DNA of 64,000 bases, taken from the NCBI RefSeq assembly GCF_002019855.1, contig NZ_CM007717.1, positions 5,691,798 through 5,755,797 of the forward strand, given 5' to 3'. Positions 15,326 through 22,009 of this stretch are shown piece by piece (positions within the stretch are counted from its first letter, which is position 1; each line of letters starts with the position of its first letter). The translations under genes and the position numbers were made by a program. This DNA is from Streptomyces antibioticus. Lineage in GTDB: Bacteria; Actinomycetota; Actinomycetes; Streptomycetales; Streptomycetaceae. The notes under the pieces are model-generated. The model had not been told where the DNA came from, searched no databases, and saw only the letters and a list, made by a program, of their open reading frames with translations.

Positions 15326-16555
15326 GTGGCAGCGGAGATCGTCAATCCTCGCAGCGATAGCGCGGACCATGCGGGCCAGGAGGGCGGTGCGGAGCCCCTC
15401 GACTCGTTCGATCCGGCCTTCGCGCTGCACCGGGGCGGAAAGATGGCCGTGCAGGCCACCGTCCCGATCCGTGACAAGGACGACCTGTCCCTCGCGTACA
15501 CCCCCGGCGTCGCGCGCGTGTGCACCGCGATCGCGGAACAGCCGGACCTGGTGAACGACTACACCTGGAAGTCCTCGGTCGTCGCCGTCGTCACCGACGG
15601 CACGGCCGTGCTGGGACTCGGGGACATCGGCCCGGAGGCATCCCTCCCCGTGATGGAGGGCAAGGCCATCCTCTTCAAGCAGTTCGGCGGTGTGGACGCG
15701 GTCCCGATCGCGCTCGCCTGCACGGACGTGGACGAGATCGTCGAGACGGTGGTGCGCCTCGCGCCCTCCTTCGGCGGCGTGAACCTGGAGGACATCTCGG
15801 CACCGCGGTGCTTCGAGATCGAGCGCCGGCTCCAGGACGCGCTCGACATCCCGGTCTTCCACGACGACCAGCACGGCACGGCGGTCGTGACGCTGGCGGC
15901 GCTGCGCAACGCGGCGCGGCTGAGCGGACGCGCGGTCGGCGATCTGCGGGCCGTCATCTCGGGCGCCGGCGCCGCCGGTGTCGCCATCGCGAAGATGCTG
16001 GTCGAGGCCGGTATCGGGGACGTCGCGGTGGCCGACCGCAAGGGCATCGTCTCCGCGGACCGGGCGGACCTGACCGACGTCAAGCGCGAGCTGGCCGGGT
16101 TCACCAACAAGGCCGGGCTCTCCGGCTCCCTGGAGGACGCGCTGGCCGGCGCGGACGTGTTCATCGGCGTCTCCGGCGGCACGGTCGCGGAGGAGGCGGT
16201 GGCCTCCATGGCGAAGGGCGCGTTCGTCTTCGCCATGGCCAACCCGAACCCCGAGGTGCACCCGGACGTCGCCCGCAAGTACGCGGCGGTCGTGGCGACC
16301 GGCCGGTCGGACTTCCCGAACCAGATCAACAACGTGCTGGCGTTCCCGGGGATCTTCGCGGGCGCGCTCCAGGTCCGGGCGTCCCGGATCACCGAGGGCA
16401 TGAAGATCGCGGCGGCGGAGGCCCTGGCGGGGGTCGTCGGCGACGATCTCTCCGCGGACTACGTGATCCCGTCCCCGTTCGACGAGCGGGTCGCCCCCGC
16501 GGTCACGGCGGCGGTCGCCGCGGCCGCCCGGGCGGAAGGCGTCGCGCGCCGCTGA
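15326..16555 (+). CDS. NAD(P)-dependent malic enzyme
   Basis: A 409-residue decarboxylating malate dehydrogenase. Features are the signature YTPGVARVC near residue 55, VTDGTAVLGLGDIGPEASLPVMEGKA, the metal-binding FHDDQHGTAVV, and the dinucleotide fold GAGAAGVAIAKML. It lacks the phosphotransacetylase-like C-terminal domain found in MaeB of enterobacteria. It converts malate to pyruvate and CO2, supplying reducing power and precursors; in Streptomyces it feeds triacylglycerol and antibiotic synthesis. The GTG at 15326 follows AAGGGG. The homologue in S. coelicolor at this position is NADP-dependent, from memory. Confidence 0.93.
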   Translation: MAAEIVNPRSDSADHAGQEGGAEPLDSFDPAFALHRGGKMAVQATVPIRDKDDLSLAYTPGVARVCTAIAEQPDLVNDYTWKSSVVAVVTDGTAVLGLGDIGPEASLPVMEGKAILFKQFGGVDAVPIALACTDVDEIVETVVRLAPSFGGVNLEDISAPRCFEIERRLQDALDIPVFHDDQHGTAVVTLAALRNAARLSGRAVGDLRAVISGAGAAGVAIAKMLVEAGIGDVAVADRKGIVSADRADLTDVKRELAGFTNKAGLSGSLEDALAGADVFIGVSGGTVAEEAVASMAKGAFVFAMANPNPEVHPDVARKYAAVVATGRSDFPNQINNVLAFPGIFAGALQVRASRITEGMKIAAAEALAGVVGDDLSADYVIPSPFDERVAPAVTAAVAAAARAEGVARR

Positions 16556-16575
16556 CGCGTGCGTCATGCACACCT

Positions 16576-16609
16576 CGAATGGCCTCGTCCGATCGGGCGG
16601 GGCCATTCG
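16576..16609 (+). terminator. Stem-loop terminator of the malic enzyme gene
   Basis: CGAATGGCC (16576-16584) pairs with GGCCATTCG (16601-16609), and the inner part CG-CCG/CGG-CG extends the helix. It begins 20 bp after the stop codon. Confidence 0.75.
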
Positions 16610-16663
16610 CCTGCCCGCACTTGGCCGTTTCTTTGCCTGCCCGCTCGCCTGTTCGAGTGAAGT

Positions 16664-16705
16664 GGCCGCCGCGGTCGGGCCGCCGCGGTCGGGCCGCCGC
16701 GGTCG
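16664..16705. repeat. Three tandem copies of a 14-bp unit
   Basis: The unit GGCCGCCGCGGTCG occurs three times head to tail without mismatch, followed by a partial fourth copy. It lies in the 245-bp gap between the malic enzyme and MDR genes. Each unit contains the palindrome CCGCGG. It may be a slippage-prone simple repeat with no function. Confidence 0.85.
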
Positions 16706-16800
16706 GGCTGCCGCACCGTGGTCCCCCGGTCACGCAAGAGGGCATGTCTCACAGTCGCCCCCGGTTTCGCCCGTCCCGTCCGGCCCCTATCGTCAGGTGC

Positions 16801-17766
16801 ATGTTCGCCGTCTACGCCGCCCGAATCGACCGCGACCAGCCGCTTTCCGGACTGGAGTTGGGGGAGCGACCGGCCCCCGAGGCCCGTCCCGGCTGGAGCA
16901 CCGTCCAGGTCCGGGCCGCCTCCCTCAACCATCACGACCTCTGGTCCCTGCGCGGCGTCGGCCTCGCCGAGGACAAGCTGCCGATGATCCTCGGCTGCGA
17001 CGCCGCCGGTGTCGACGAGGACGGCAACGAGGTCGTCCTGCACTCCGTCATCGGCCAGAGCGGCCATGGCGTCGGCCCCAGGGAGCCCCGCTCCATCCTC
17101 ACCGAGCGCTACCAGGGGACCTTCGCCGAGCTGGTGTCCGTGCCGACCTGGAACCTGCTGCCCAAGCCCAAGGAGCTGTCCTTCGCGGAGGCGGCCTGTC
17201 TGCCCACGGCCTGGCTGACCGCGTACCGGATGCTCTTCACCAACGCGGGGGTACGGCCCGGTGACTCGGTGCTCGTGCAGGGCGCCGGGGGCGGGGTCGC
17301 CACCGCCGCGATCGTGCTGGGGAAGGCCGCGGGGCTGCGGGTCTTCGCGACCAGCCGGGACGAGGCCAAGCGCAAGCGGGCGCTGGAACTGGGCGCCGTG
17401 GAGGCCGTGGAGCCCGGGGCGCGGCTGCCCCAGCGGGTGGACGCCGTCATCGAGACCGTCGGCGCCGCAACCTGGTCCCACTCGGTGAAGTCGCTCCGTC
17501 CCGGCGGCACGCTGGTGATCTCCGGCGCGACCAGCGGGGACCGGCCCTCGCACGCCGAGCTGACCCGGATCTTCTTCCTGGAGCTGAAGGTGGTCGGCTC
17601 CACCATGGGCACCAAGGACGAGCTGGAGGACCTGCTCTCCTTCTGCGCCGCCACCGGAGTACGCCCCGTCATCGATGAGGAACTGCCCCTGGACCGCGCC
17701 CGCGAGGGGTTCGAACGGCTCGCGGCCGGCGACCAGTTCGGCAAGATCGTGCTCACCCACTCCTGA
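16801..17766 (+). CDS. Zinc-independent MDR-family oxidoreductase (quinone oxidoreductase-like)
   Basis: A 321-residue medium-chain dehydrogenase/reductase. The N-terminal GroES-like domain includes SLNHHDLWSLRG and LGCDAAGVV-like text (ILGCDAAGVDEDG). The NAD(P) fold follows (VLVQGAGGGVATAAIVLGKAAGLRVFATS). The four structural-zinc cysteines of alcohol dehydrogenases are absent, which points to the quinone-oxidoreductase/YhdH side of the family. It would reduce an alkene or quinone with NADPH. The ATG lies at 16801. The substrate is unknown. Confidence 0.85.
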   Translation: MFAVYAARIDRDQPLSGLELGERPAPEARPGWSTVQVRAASLNHHDLWSLRGVGLAEDKLPMILGCDAAGVDEDGNEVVLHSVIGQSGHGVGPREPRSILTERYQGTFAELVSVPTWNLLPKPKELSFAEAACLPTAWLTAYRMLFTNAGVRPGDSVLVQGAGGGVATAAIVLGKAAGLRVFATSRDEAKRKRALELGAVEAVEPGARLPQRVDAVIETVGAATWSHSVKSLRPGGTLVISGATSGDRPSHAELTRIFFLELKVVGSTMGTKDELEDLLSFCAATGVRPVIDEELPLDRAREGFERLAAGDQFGKIVLTHS

Positions 17767-17767
17767 C

Positions 17768-17810
17768 GTCAACTCTGGTTGACATCCTCCCGTTGTCAAC
17801 GTACGTTGAC
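17768..17810 (+). promoter_or_regulatory. Probable leaderless promoter with two identical-half-site operators
   Basis: Two inverted repeats share the same arms: GTCAAC-TCTG-GTTGAC (17768-17783) and GTCAAC-GTAC-GTTGAC (17795-17810, a perfect 16-bp palindrome). A -35 TTGACA (17779-17784) overlaps the first, and a -10 TACGTT (17802-17807) lies 17 bp downstream inside the second. The predicted transcription start is about 17814, which is the ATG of the HTH gene, so the mRNA would be leaderless. Both operators would block RNA polymerase, which suggests autorepression. Confidence 0.7.
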
Positions 17811-17813
17811 GTC

Positions 17814-18023
17814 ATGACCGAAGCAACGGATCTCGCCGAGCGCGCAGGTGACCGTGATCCACGGGTCGGACTGCGCGCCGTCGCCGCACTGCGCCGACTG
17901 CTGGAGCAGTTGGAGGCGGTGCAGGTGCGCAGCGCCCGCAATCAGGGCTGGTCGTGGCAGGAGATCGCCGCGGAACTCGGGGTCAGCAGGCAGGCCGTGC
18001 ACAAGAAGTACGGGAGGCAGTGA
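17814..18023 (+). CDS. Small helix-turn-helix DNA-binding protein
   Basis: A 69-residue protein. The first ~45 residues are helical and charged (LRAVAALRRLLEQLEAVQVRSAR). The C-terminus holds a clear helix-turn-helix, WSWQEIAAELGVSRQAVHKKY, like the small HTH partners of ClpN-domain proteins. It probably represses its own promoter through the paired palindromes immediately upstream. The ATG at 17814 has no Shine-Dalgarno sequence, in line with leaderless translation. Its stop overlaps the next start (ATGA-type TGATG), so the two form an operon. Confidence 0.85.
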   Translation: MTEATDLAERAGDRDPRVGLRAVAALRRLLEQLEAVQVRSARNQGWSWQEIAAELGVSRQAVHKKYGRQ

Positions 18024-18601
18024 TGTTCGAGCGGTTCACCAAGGACGCGAGGGCCGTGGTGCGCGGCGCCGTCGACCACTGTGCGGAGGCGGGCGGCCGG
18101 ACCGTCGGGGCCGAGCATCTGCTGCTCGCGCTGCTGGACCGGGAGGCGAGCCGCGCCTCCTTCGCGCTGGCCGCCCTCGGGCTCGCCGACCGCAAGGACG
18201 CGGTGCGTACGGCGCTGGAGGAGACCCGGCGCCGGGCGGGCCTGTCCCGCGCCGAGACCGAGGCCCTCGCCGGACTGGGCATCGACGTCTCGGAGATCGT
18301 CTCCCGTGTCGAGGAGGCGCACGGCGTCGGCGCGATGGCGGGCGACGGGGCGGCCGGGGACGGGAAGGCCGGTGCCCGCCGGAGCGGGCGACCGGGCTTC
18401 GGCCGGGAGGCCAAGGGTGTCCTGGAGCAGTCGCTGCGGATGGCCCTGGCCCGCCGCGAGCGGCACATCGGCGACGAGCACCTGCTGCTGGCGATGACCG
18501 TCCGCCCCGGGCCGACCGCCGAGGTCCTGGCCGACCACGGGGTCACCCATGCCTCCCTGACCCGGGTGCTGGGCGGCGGGGGAGAGGCCAAGGCGAGCTG
18601 A
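18023..18601 (+). CDS. Double Clp N-terminal domain protein (no ATPase)
   Basis: A 192-residue protein with two Clp_N repeats. Repeat one runs from ~3 (FERFTKDARAVVRGA...VGAEHLLLALL), repeat two from ~125 (FGREAKGVLEQSLRMALARRERHIGDEHLLLAM). A Gly/Ala-rich linker joins them. These modules are the substrate/adaptor-binding domains of ClpA/ClpC, here without any AAA+ domain. It may therefore act as an adaptor or decoy for ClpC, or bind damaged proteins. It is translationally coupled to the HTH gene, so its level is probably set by that repressor. Confidence 0.83.
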   Translation: MFERFTKDARAVVRGAVDHCAEAGGRTVGAEHLLLALLDREASRASFALAALGLADRKDAVRTALEETRRRAGLSRAETEALAGLGIDVSEIVSRVEEAHGVGAMAGDGAAGDGKAGARRSGRPGFGREAKGVLEQSLRMALARRERHIGDEHLLLAMTVRPGPTAEVLADHGVTHASLTRVLGGGGEAKAS

Positions 18602-18641
18602 CCCGCCCCCACCCCCCCCGGCACTCGCCCCAGCCCCCGGC

Positions 18642-19715
18642 TCAGCCCTTCGGCGTCCGGAGTATCGCCCCGATGTGTGCCGCCGCCGTCGACAGATGGC
18701 GGCGGGTGTCGCGGAGCTGGTCGGCGGTGACGCCGTGGTCGCGGGCCGCGTCCCTGATGTCGTCCCGGAAGCGGTCCAGCAGACGGTCGAGGTCACGGGC
18801 CGGGTCGCCGCTGGACTCCTCGTGGGCCCAGGCCGGTTCGTACCCGGCCGGGAAGTCCTCCGGGGTGTCGGAGTACTCCGGGGCCCGCTCGGCGCCCGCC
18901 GCTCCGGTGGACGCCTTGCCGCCGTCGGTGCGGCCGAAGCCGAAGTCGCGGCCCAGGTCGCGGCCGAGATCCTTGCCGAAGTCCTTGCCGAACTCGCCGA
19001 ACTCCTTGGCCAGTTCGGTCAGGCCCTCACGGACGCCCGTCGGCCAGTCGCCGCGCGCGAAGTGGTCCTGGACCTGTTCCTGGACGCGGCGCGCTATGCG
19101 CTGCACCTCCTCCTGGGCCTGGGCCCGGGCGTGGTCCTGGGCCTCCTTGGCCTGGCGGCGGGCCCGCTGCGCCTCGTCACGGGCGCGGCGGCTCTCGTCC
19201 TTGGCCCGGCGGGCCTGCTCCTTCCACTCCAGCTTGACGCGGCGCATCTCCTCCTTGGCGGCCCGCCACGCCTCCTTGTCGCCCAACTCCGGCTCCCAGT
19301 CCGGGCGTCCGCCTGAACCGGTGTCCCGGCGGGCTTCGGAGGCGGCCGCGCGCATCTCCCGGCGCAGATCGCCCGCCGCGCCGCGCACATCGGCCCGTAT
19401 CTCCGCGGCCAGTTCGGCGACGGACTCGCGGATCTCCAGTTCCAGATCGGCCAGTTCACCGCTGCGGTCGGCCAGTTCGGCCCGGCCCGCGTCGGTGATC
19501 GCGTACACCTTGCGGCCGCCCTCGGTGGTGTGGGTGACCAGGCCCTCGGCCTCCAGCTTGGCCAGCCGCGGGTAGACGGTGCCCGCCGACGGCGCGTACA
19601 GGCCCTGGAAGCGCTCCTCCAGGAGGCGGATCACCTCGTAGCCGTGGCGTGGGGCTTCGTCCAGCAGCTTCAGCAGGTAGAGGCGGAGGCGGCCGTGGGC
19701 GAAGACGGGAGGCAT
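18642..19715 (-). CDS. PadR-family regulator with a long coiled-coil extension
   Basis: A 357-residue protein. Residues 1-85 are a winged-helix PadR domain (LRLYLLKLLDEAPRHGYEVIRLLEERF... PSAGTVYPRLAKLEAEGLV). The next ~130 residues are almost pure charged helix (Arg/Glu/Ala heptads), giving a predicted coiled coil far longer than usual PadR dimerisation arms. A Lys/Asp/Gly repeat follows (FGKDFGKDLGRDLGRDFG, ~250-268), then a C-terminal helical domain. It follows the DUF4097 gene with a 1-bp gap, so it likely co-regulates that operon. The ATG is at 19715. Confidence 0.85.
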   Translation of the reverse strand: MPPVFAHGRLRLYLLKLLDEAPRHGYEVIRLLEERFQGLYAPSAGTVYPRLAKLEAEGLVTHTTEGGRKVYAITDAGRAELADRSGELADLELEIRESVAELAAEIRADVRGAAGDLRREMRAAASEARRDTGSGGRPDWEPELGDKEAWRAAKEEMRRVKLEWKEQARRAKDESRRARDEAQRARRQAKEAQDHARAQAQEEVQRIARRVQEQVQDHFARGDWPTGVREGLTELAKEFGEFGKDFGKDLGRDLGRDFGFGRTDGGKASTGAAGAERAPEYSDTPEDFPAGYEPAWAHEESSGDPARDLDRLLDRFRDDIRDAARDHGVTADQLRDTRRHLSTAAAHIGAILRTPKG

Positions 19716-19716
19716 G

Positions 19717-20625
19717 TCAGAACACCTTCTTGTCGGTCGTGCTGTCGGCCGGAGAGCCGGGGGAGTCGTCGTCCGGGCCGGAAGGGGCATTCTCCCCCGA
19801 GTCGAAGGCCGGTCCGTCCTCCGCGGCCGGGCGCCGCAGCAGGGCGATGGACCCGGAGACCGTGGTGGCCTTGAGCCGGCCGTTGCCCGCGCCGAGCCGG
19901 CCGGTGATCCGCTTGGCGCCCCACTGGCCGCTGACCCGGAGGTCCTCGAAGGCGTTGGAGACCGAGCCGCTGGCGGTGTTCGCCTCCACGCGCGCGTCCG
20001 CAGGATGCGGGAGCCGGATGGCGATCTCGCCGGAGACGCTGGTCAGCGCGATGTCCGTGGGCCCGCTCGCGGCGTCCAGGTCGACGATCATCGACCCGCT
20101 CACCGAGTCGGCCCGGACCGAGGACGCGGCCTCCACGACCGTCAGATCACCGGAGACGGAGTGGAAGCGCAGGTCCCCGGTGAGGGCCTGGGCCTCCACG
20201 CTCCCGGAGACCGTGTCCGTGCGGACCGGGCCCGCGAGACCCACCAGGGTGGTGTCACCGGCGACGCCCTTGACCTCCGTGGGCCCGACGATCCCGGAGA
20301 CCGTCGCCCCGGCGCCCACCACGCCCACCTCCACACGGGTGCCCGCCGGGACGGCGAGGGAGACCTCGGCGCTGCGCCGCCAGCCCTTGCTGTCCAGCCA
20401 CTTGAGGAAGCCCTTCCAGGGCAGGTCCTCGTAGGCCACGGTCAGGGTGCCGTCCCGCTGGGTCACCACCAGGGGTGGGCCCTCGATCCCGGTGACCTCC
20501 AGACGGGCGGCTTCCTCGTCGGTGCCCACCACGTTCACCGTGCCGTTCACGACGCGCACGTGCAGGTTGCTCACCGGGGCGTCGAACGTGAGCTTCGTGG
20601 GCTCGGCGACGGACCACTCGGACAT
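19717..20625 (-). CDS. DUF4097-family beta-strand repeat protein
   Basis: A 302-residue protein with a right-handed parallel beta-helix pattern: short repeats of the form SGxxxV/I-x-L (TVSGSVEAQALTGDLRFHSVSGDLTV, SVRADSVSGSMIV, LTSVSGEIAI). It has no signal peptide or membrane helix, and the C-terminal ~35 residues are Pro/Asp/Ser-rich and disordered. The family is widespread, often paired with PadR or PspC-type envelope-stress genes; its molecular role is not known. The ATG at 20625 follows GAGGAGG. The PadR gene follows directly, so the two form an operon. Confidence 0.8.
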   Translation of the reverse strand: MSEWSVAEPTKLTFDAPVSNLHVRVVNGTVNVVGTDEEAARLEVTGIEGPPLVVTQRDGTLTVAYEDLPWKGFLKWLDSKGWRRSAEVSLAVPAGTRVEVGVVGAGATVSGIVGPTEVKGVAGDTTLVGLAGPVRTDTVSGSVEAQALTGDLRFHSVSGDLTVVEAASSVRADSVSGSMIVDLDAASGPTDIALTSVSGEIAIRLPHPADARVEANTASGSVSNAFEDLRVSGQWGAKRITGRLGAGNGRLKATTVSGSIALLRRPAAEDGPAFDSGENAPSGPDDDSPGSPADSTTDKKVF

Positions 20626-20661
20626 GGTGCTGACCTCCTCGACGCGACAGGGCAACGCGCC

Positions 20662-20695
20662 ATATCGCGTCTCCCGCTATTCACGATATATCGCG
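20662..20695 (-). promoter_or_regulatory. Candidate PadR operator upstream of the DUF4097/PadR operon
   Basis: A 10-bp palindrome CGATATATCG (20684-20693) and the direct repeat ATATCGCG (20662-20669 and 20688-20695) form an A+T-rich island 37-70 bp upstream of the DUF4097 start. Autoregulation by the PadR protein is the obvious hypothesis. The -10/-35 elements are not clear. Confidence 0.5.
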
Positions 20696-20771
20696 GCCTC
20701 GGGAAGTCAAGCCACCCGTTCGGGTGACCACCGGATCCCGGCCCGTCGCCGGGCGTCCTAGCGTGGGGAGC

Positions 20772-21647
20772 ATGCCGACGGAAGACAGCCCCTCCGGCGC
20801 CGTGCTGATCTGCCGCGCCGACCCCGACGCCGTCGCCCCCGCGGCCCACCTCCTGCGCACCGGCATGCTCCTCACGGGCGCCGGTGCCGAATGGAGCGTC
20901 CTGGTCCCCGACGGCACCCCGTGGACGCACGGCGAGGCCCGCGCCGACTCCCACGAAGGCTCGGGCGACGGCACTGGCGACCCCGTCGACGAGGTCCTCG
21001 CCCGCTGGGCCGCCGCCCTGGCCGTCGGCGCCCCCTGGCCCGTCCTGGGGCTGTGGTGGGACGCCGGGCGGGCCGGGCTCACCGTCGCGTCCGGTTTCCG
21101 CCGTCCCGTCGGCTACGGCTGGCTCGCCGACGGCACCCCGGAGGGCGAGGACGAGGCCCTGCACACCCTCGCCGCCCGCCTCGGCCTCGACCCCGTCCTC
21201 GACCTCCAGGACCTGGAGCCGCTGACGCGCCCGGACCCCGAGGCCGACGCCCACACGCGTGTGGGCGTACTGCTCGCCGTCCTCACCCGCGCGGGTCTCA
21301 CCCTGCCCGCCGGGTTCACCCCCGGCGCCCCGGCCCGCGCCCTCCGCGACGCCGCACGCGCGCGGGACGACGTCCAGCGGATCGACTGGCGGGGCTGGCG
21401 CGAGACCGTCCGCACCGAACTCGACGCCATGGAGAACGCGGTCGAGCACAGCCCCCTGGGCCCCTGGCTGCCCTGGTCCGGCACACCCCGCGCGCACGTC
21501 CTCGCGCTGGCCCAGGTGACGGCCGCCGTCCCGGTCACGGCCTGGGGCCTGCGGAAGCGCAGCGCCGGCTGGATCGCGGCGGGCGCGCTGCTGCTGGCCC
21601 ACGGCCTCCTCGGGCTCGCCTACGACCTGGGCCGCCCCCGCGACTGA
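20772..21647 (+). CDS. Conserved hypothetical protein with a C-terminal hydrophobic segment
   Basis: A 291-residue protein. Its first ~230 residues are soluble (VLICRADPDAVAPAAHLL..., PWPVLGLWWDAGRAGLTVASGF). A C-terminal hydrophobic stretch (WIAAGALLLAHGLLGLAYDLG) may anchor it in the membrane. I recognise no catalytic motif. The ATG at 20772 lies 147 bp from the divergent DUF4097 start, and codon bias is strongly coding throughout. The function is unknown. Confidence 0.7.
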   Translation: MPTEDSPSGAVLICRADPDAVAPAAHLLRTGMLLTGAGAEWSVLVPDGTPWTHGEARADSHEGSGDGTGDPVDEVLARWAAALAVGAPWPVLGLWWDAGRAGLTVASGFRRPVGYGWLADGTPEGEDEALHTLAARLGLDPVLDLQDLEPLTRPDPEADAHTRVGVLLAVLTRAGLTLPAGFTPGAPARALRDAARARDDVQRIDWRGWRETVRTELDAMENAVEHSPLGPWLPWSGTPRAHVLALAQVTAAVPVTAWGLRKRSAGWIAAGALLLAHGLLGLAYDLGRPRD

Positions 21648-21693
21648 CGGCACCCCGGTCGGGAACCCCCGCCGCCGACGCCGTAGACACGAG

Positions 21694-21717
21694 AAGGGCG
21701 CCTCCAGGGGCGCCCTT
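21694..21717. terminator. Bidirectional stem-loop terminator
   Basis: AAGGGCGCC (21694-21702) pairs with GGCGCCCTT (21709-21717) across a 6-nt loop, between the convergent genes ending at 21647 and 21742. Confidence 0.75.
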
Positions 21718-21741
21718 GTCGTCGTTCCGGTGCTGCGGGTG

Positions 21742-21921
21742 CTACTCGTCGTCCTCGTCGTCCAGCCGTGCCAGCCAGGTCGCCAGGCGTTCCACCGGGA
21801 CCTCGAAGTCCGGGTTGAGGTCGACGAACGTCCGGAGCTGCTCGGCGAGCCACTCGAAGGTGACCTCCTCCTCGCCGCGCCGCTTCTCCAGCTCTTCGAT
21901 GCCACGGTCGGTGAAGTACAT
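21742..21921 (-). CDS. Small acidic conserved protein (DUF6104-like)
   Basis: A 59-residue acidic protein translated as MYFTDRGIEELEKRRGEEEV..., ending RLDDEDDE. It contains a helical central part with WLAEQLRTFVDLNPDFEVPVERL. It resembles the short DUF6104 family conserved in Streptomyces next to the 2-oxoglutarate dehydrogenase gene. No function is known. Third-position GC is high and the start is a clear ATG at 21921. It is bracketed by two stem-loops, so it is probably transcribed on its own. Confidence 0.75.
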   Translation of the reverse strand: MYFTDRGIEELEKRRGEEEVTFEWLAEQLRTFVDLNPDFEVPVERLATWLARLDDEDDE

Positions 21922-21944
21922 GGGTCAAGGATAAATGCGCGGAA

Positions 21945-21987
21945 ACGGCCGGGCCGCACCCCCGTCGAGGGAGTGCGGCCCGGCCGT
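21945..21987 (-). terminator. Terminator of the kgd gene
   Basis: ACGGCCGGGCCGCAC (21945-21959) pairs over 15 bp with GTGCGGCCCGGCCGT (21973-21987). It lies 23 bp beyond the kgd stop codon. Confidence 0.82.
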
Positions 21988-22009
21988 CGTACGGCGTGCG
22001 CGAGGGCGG

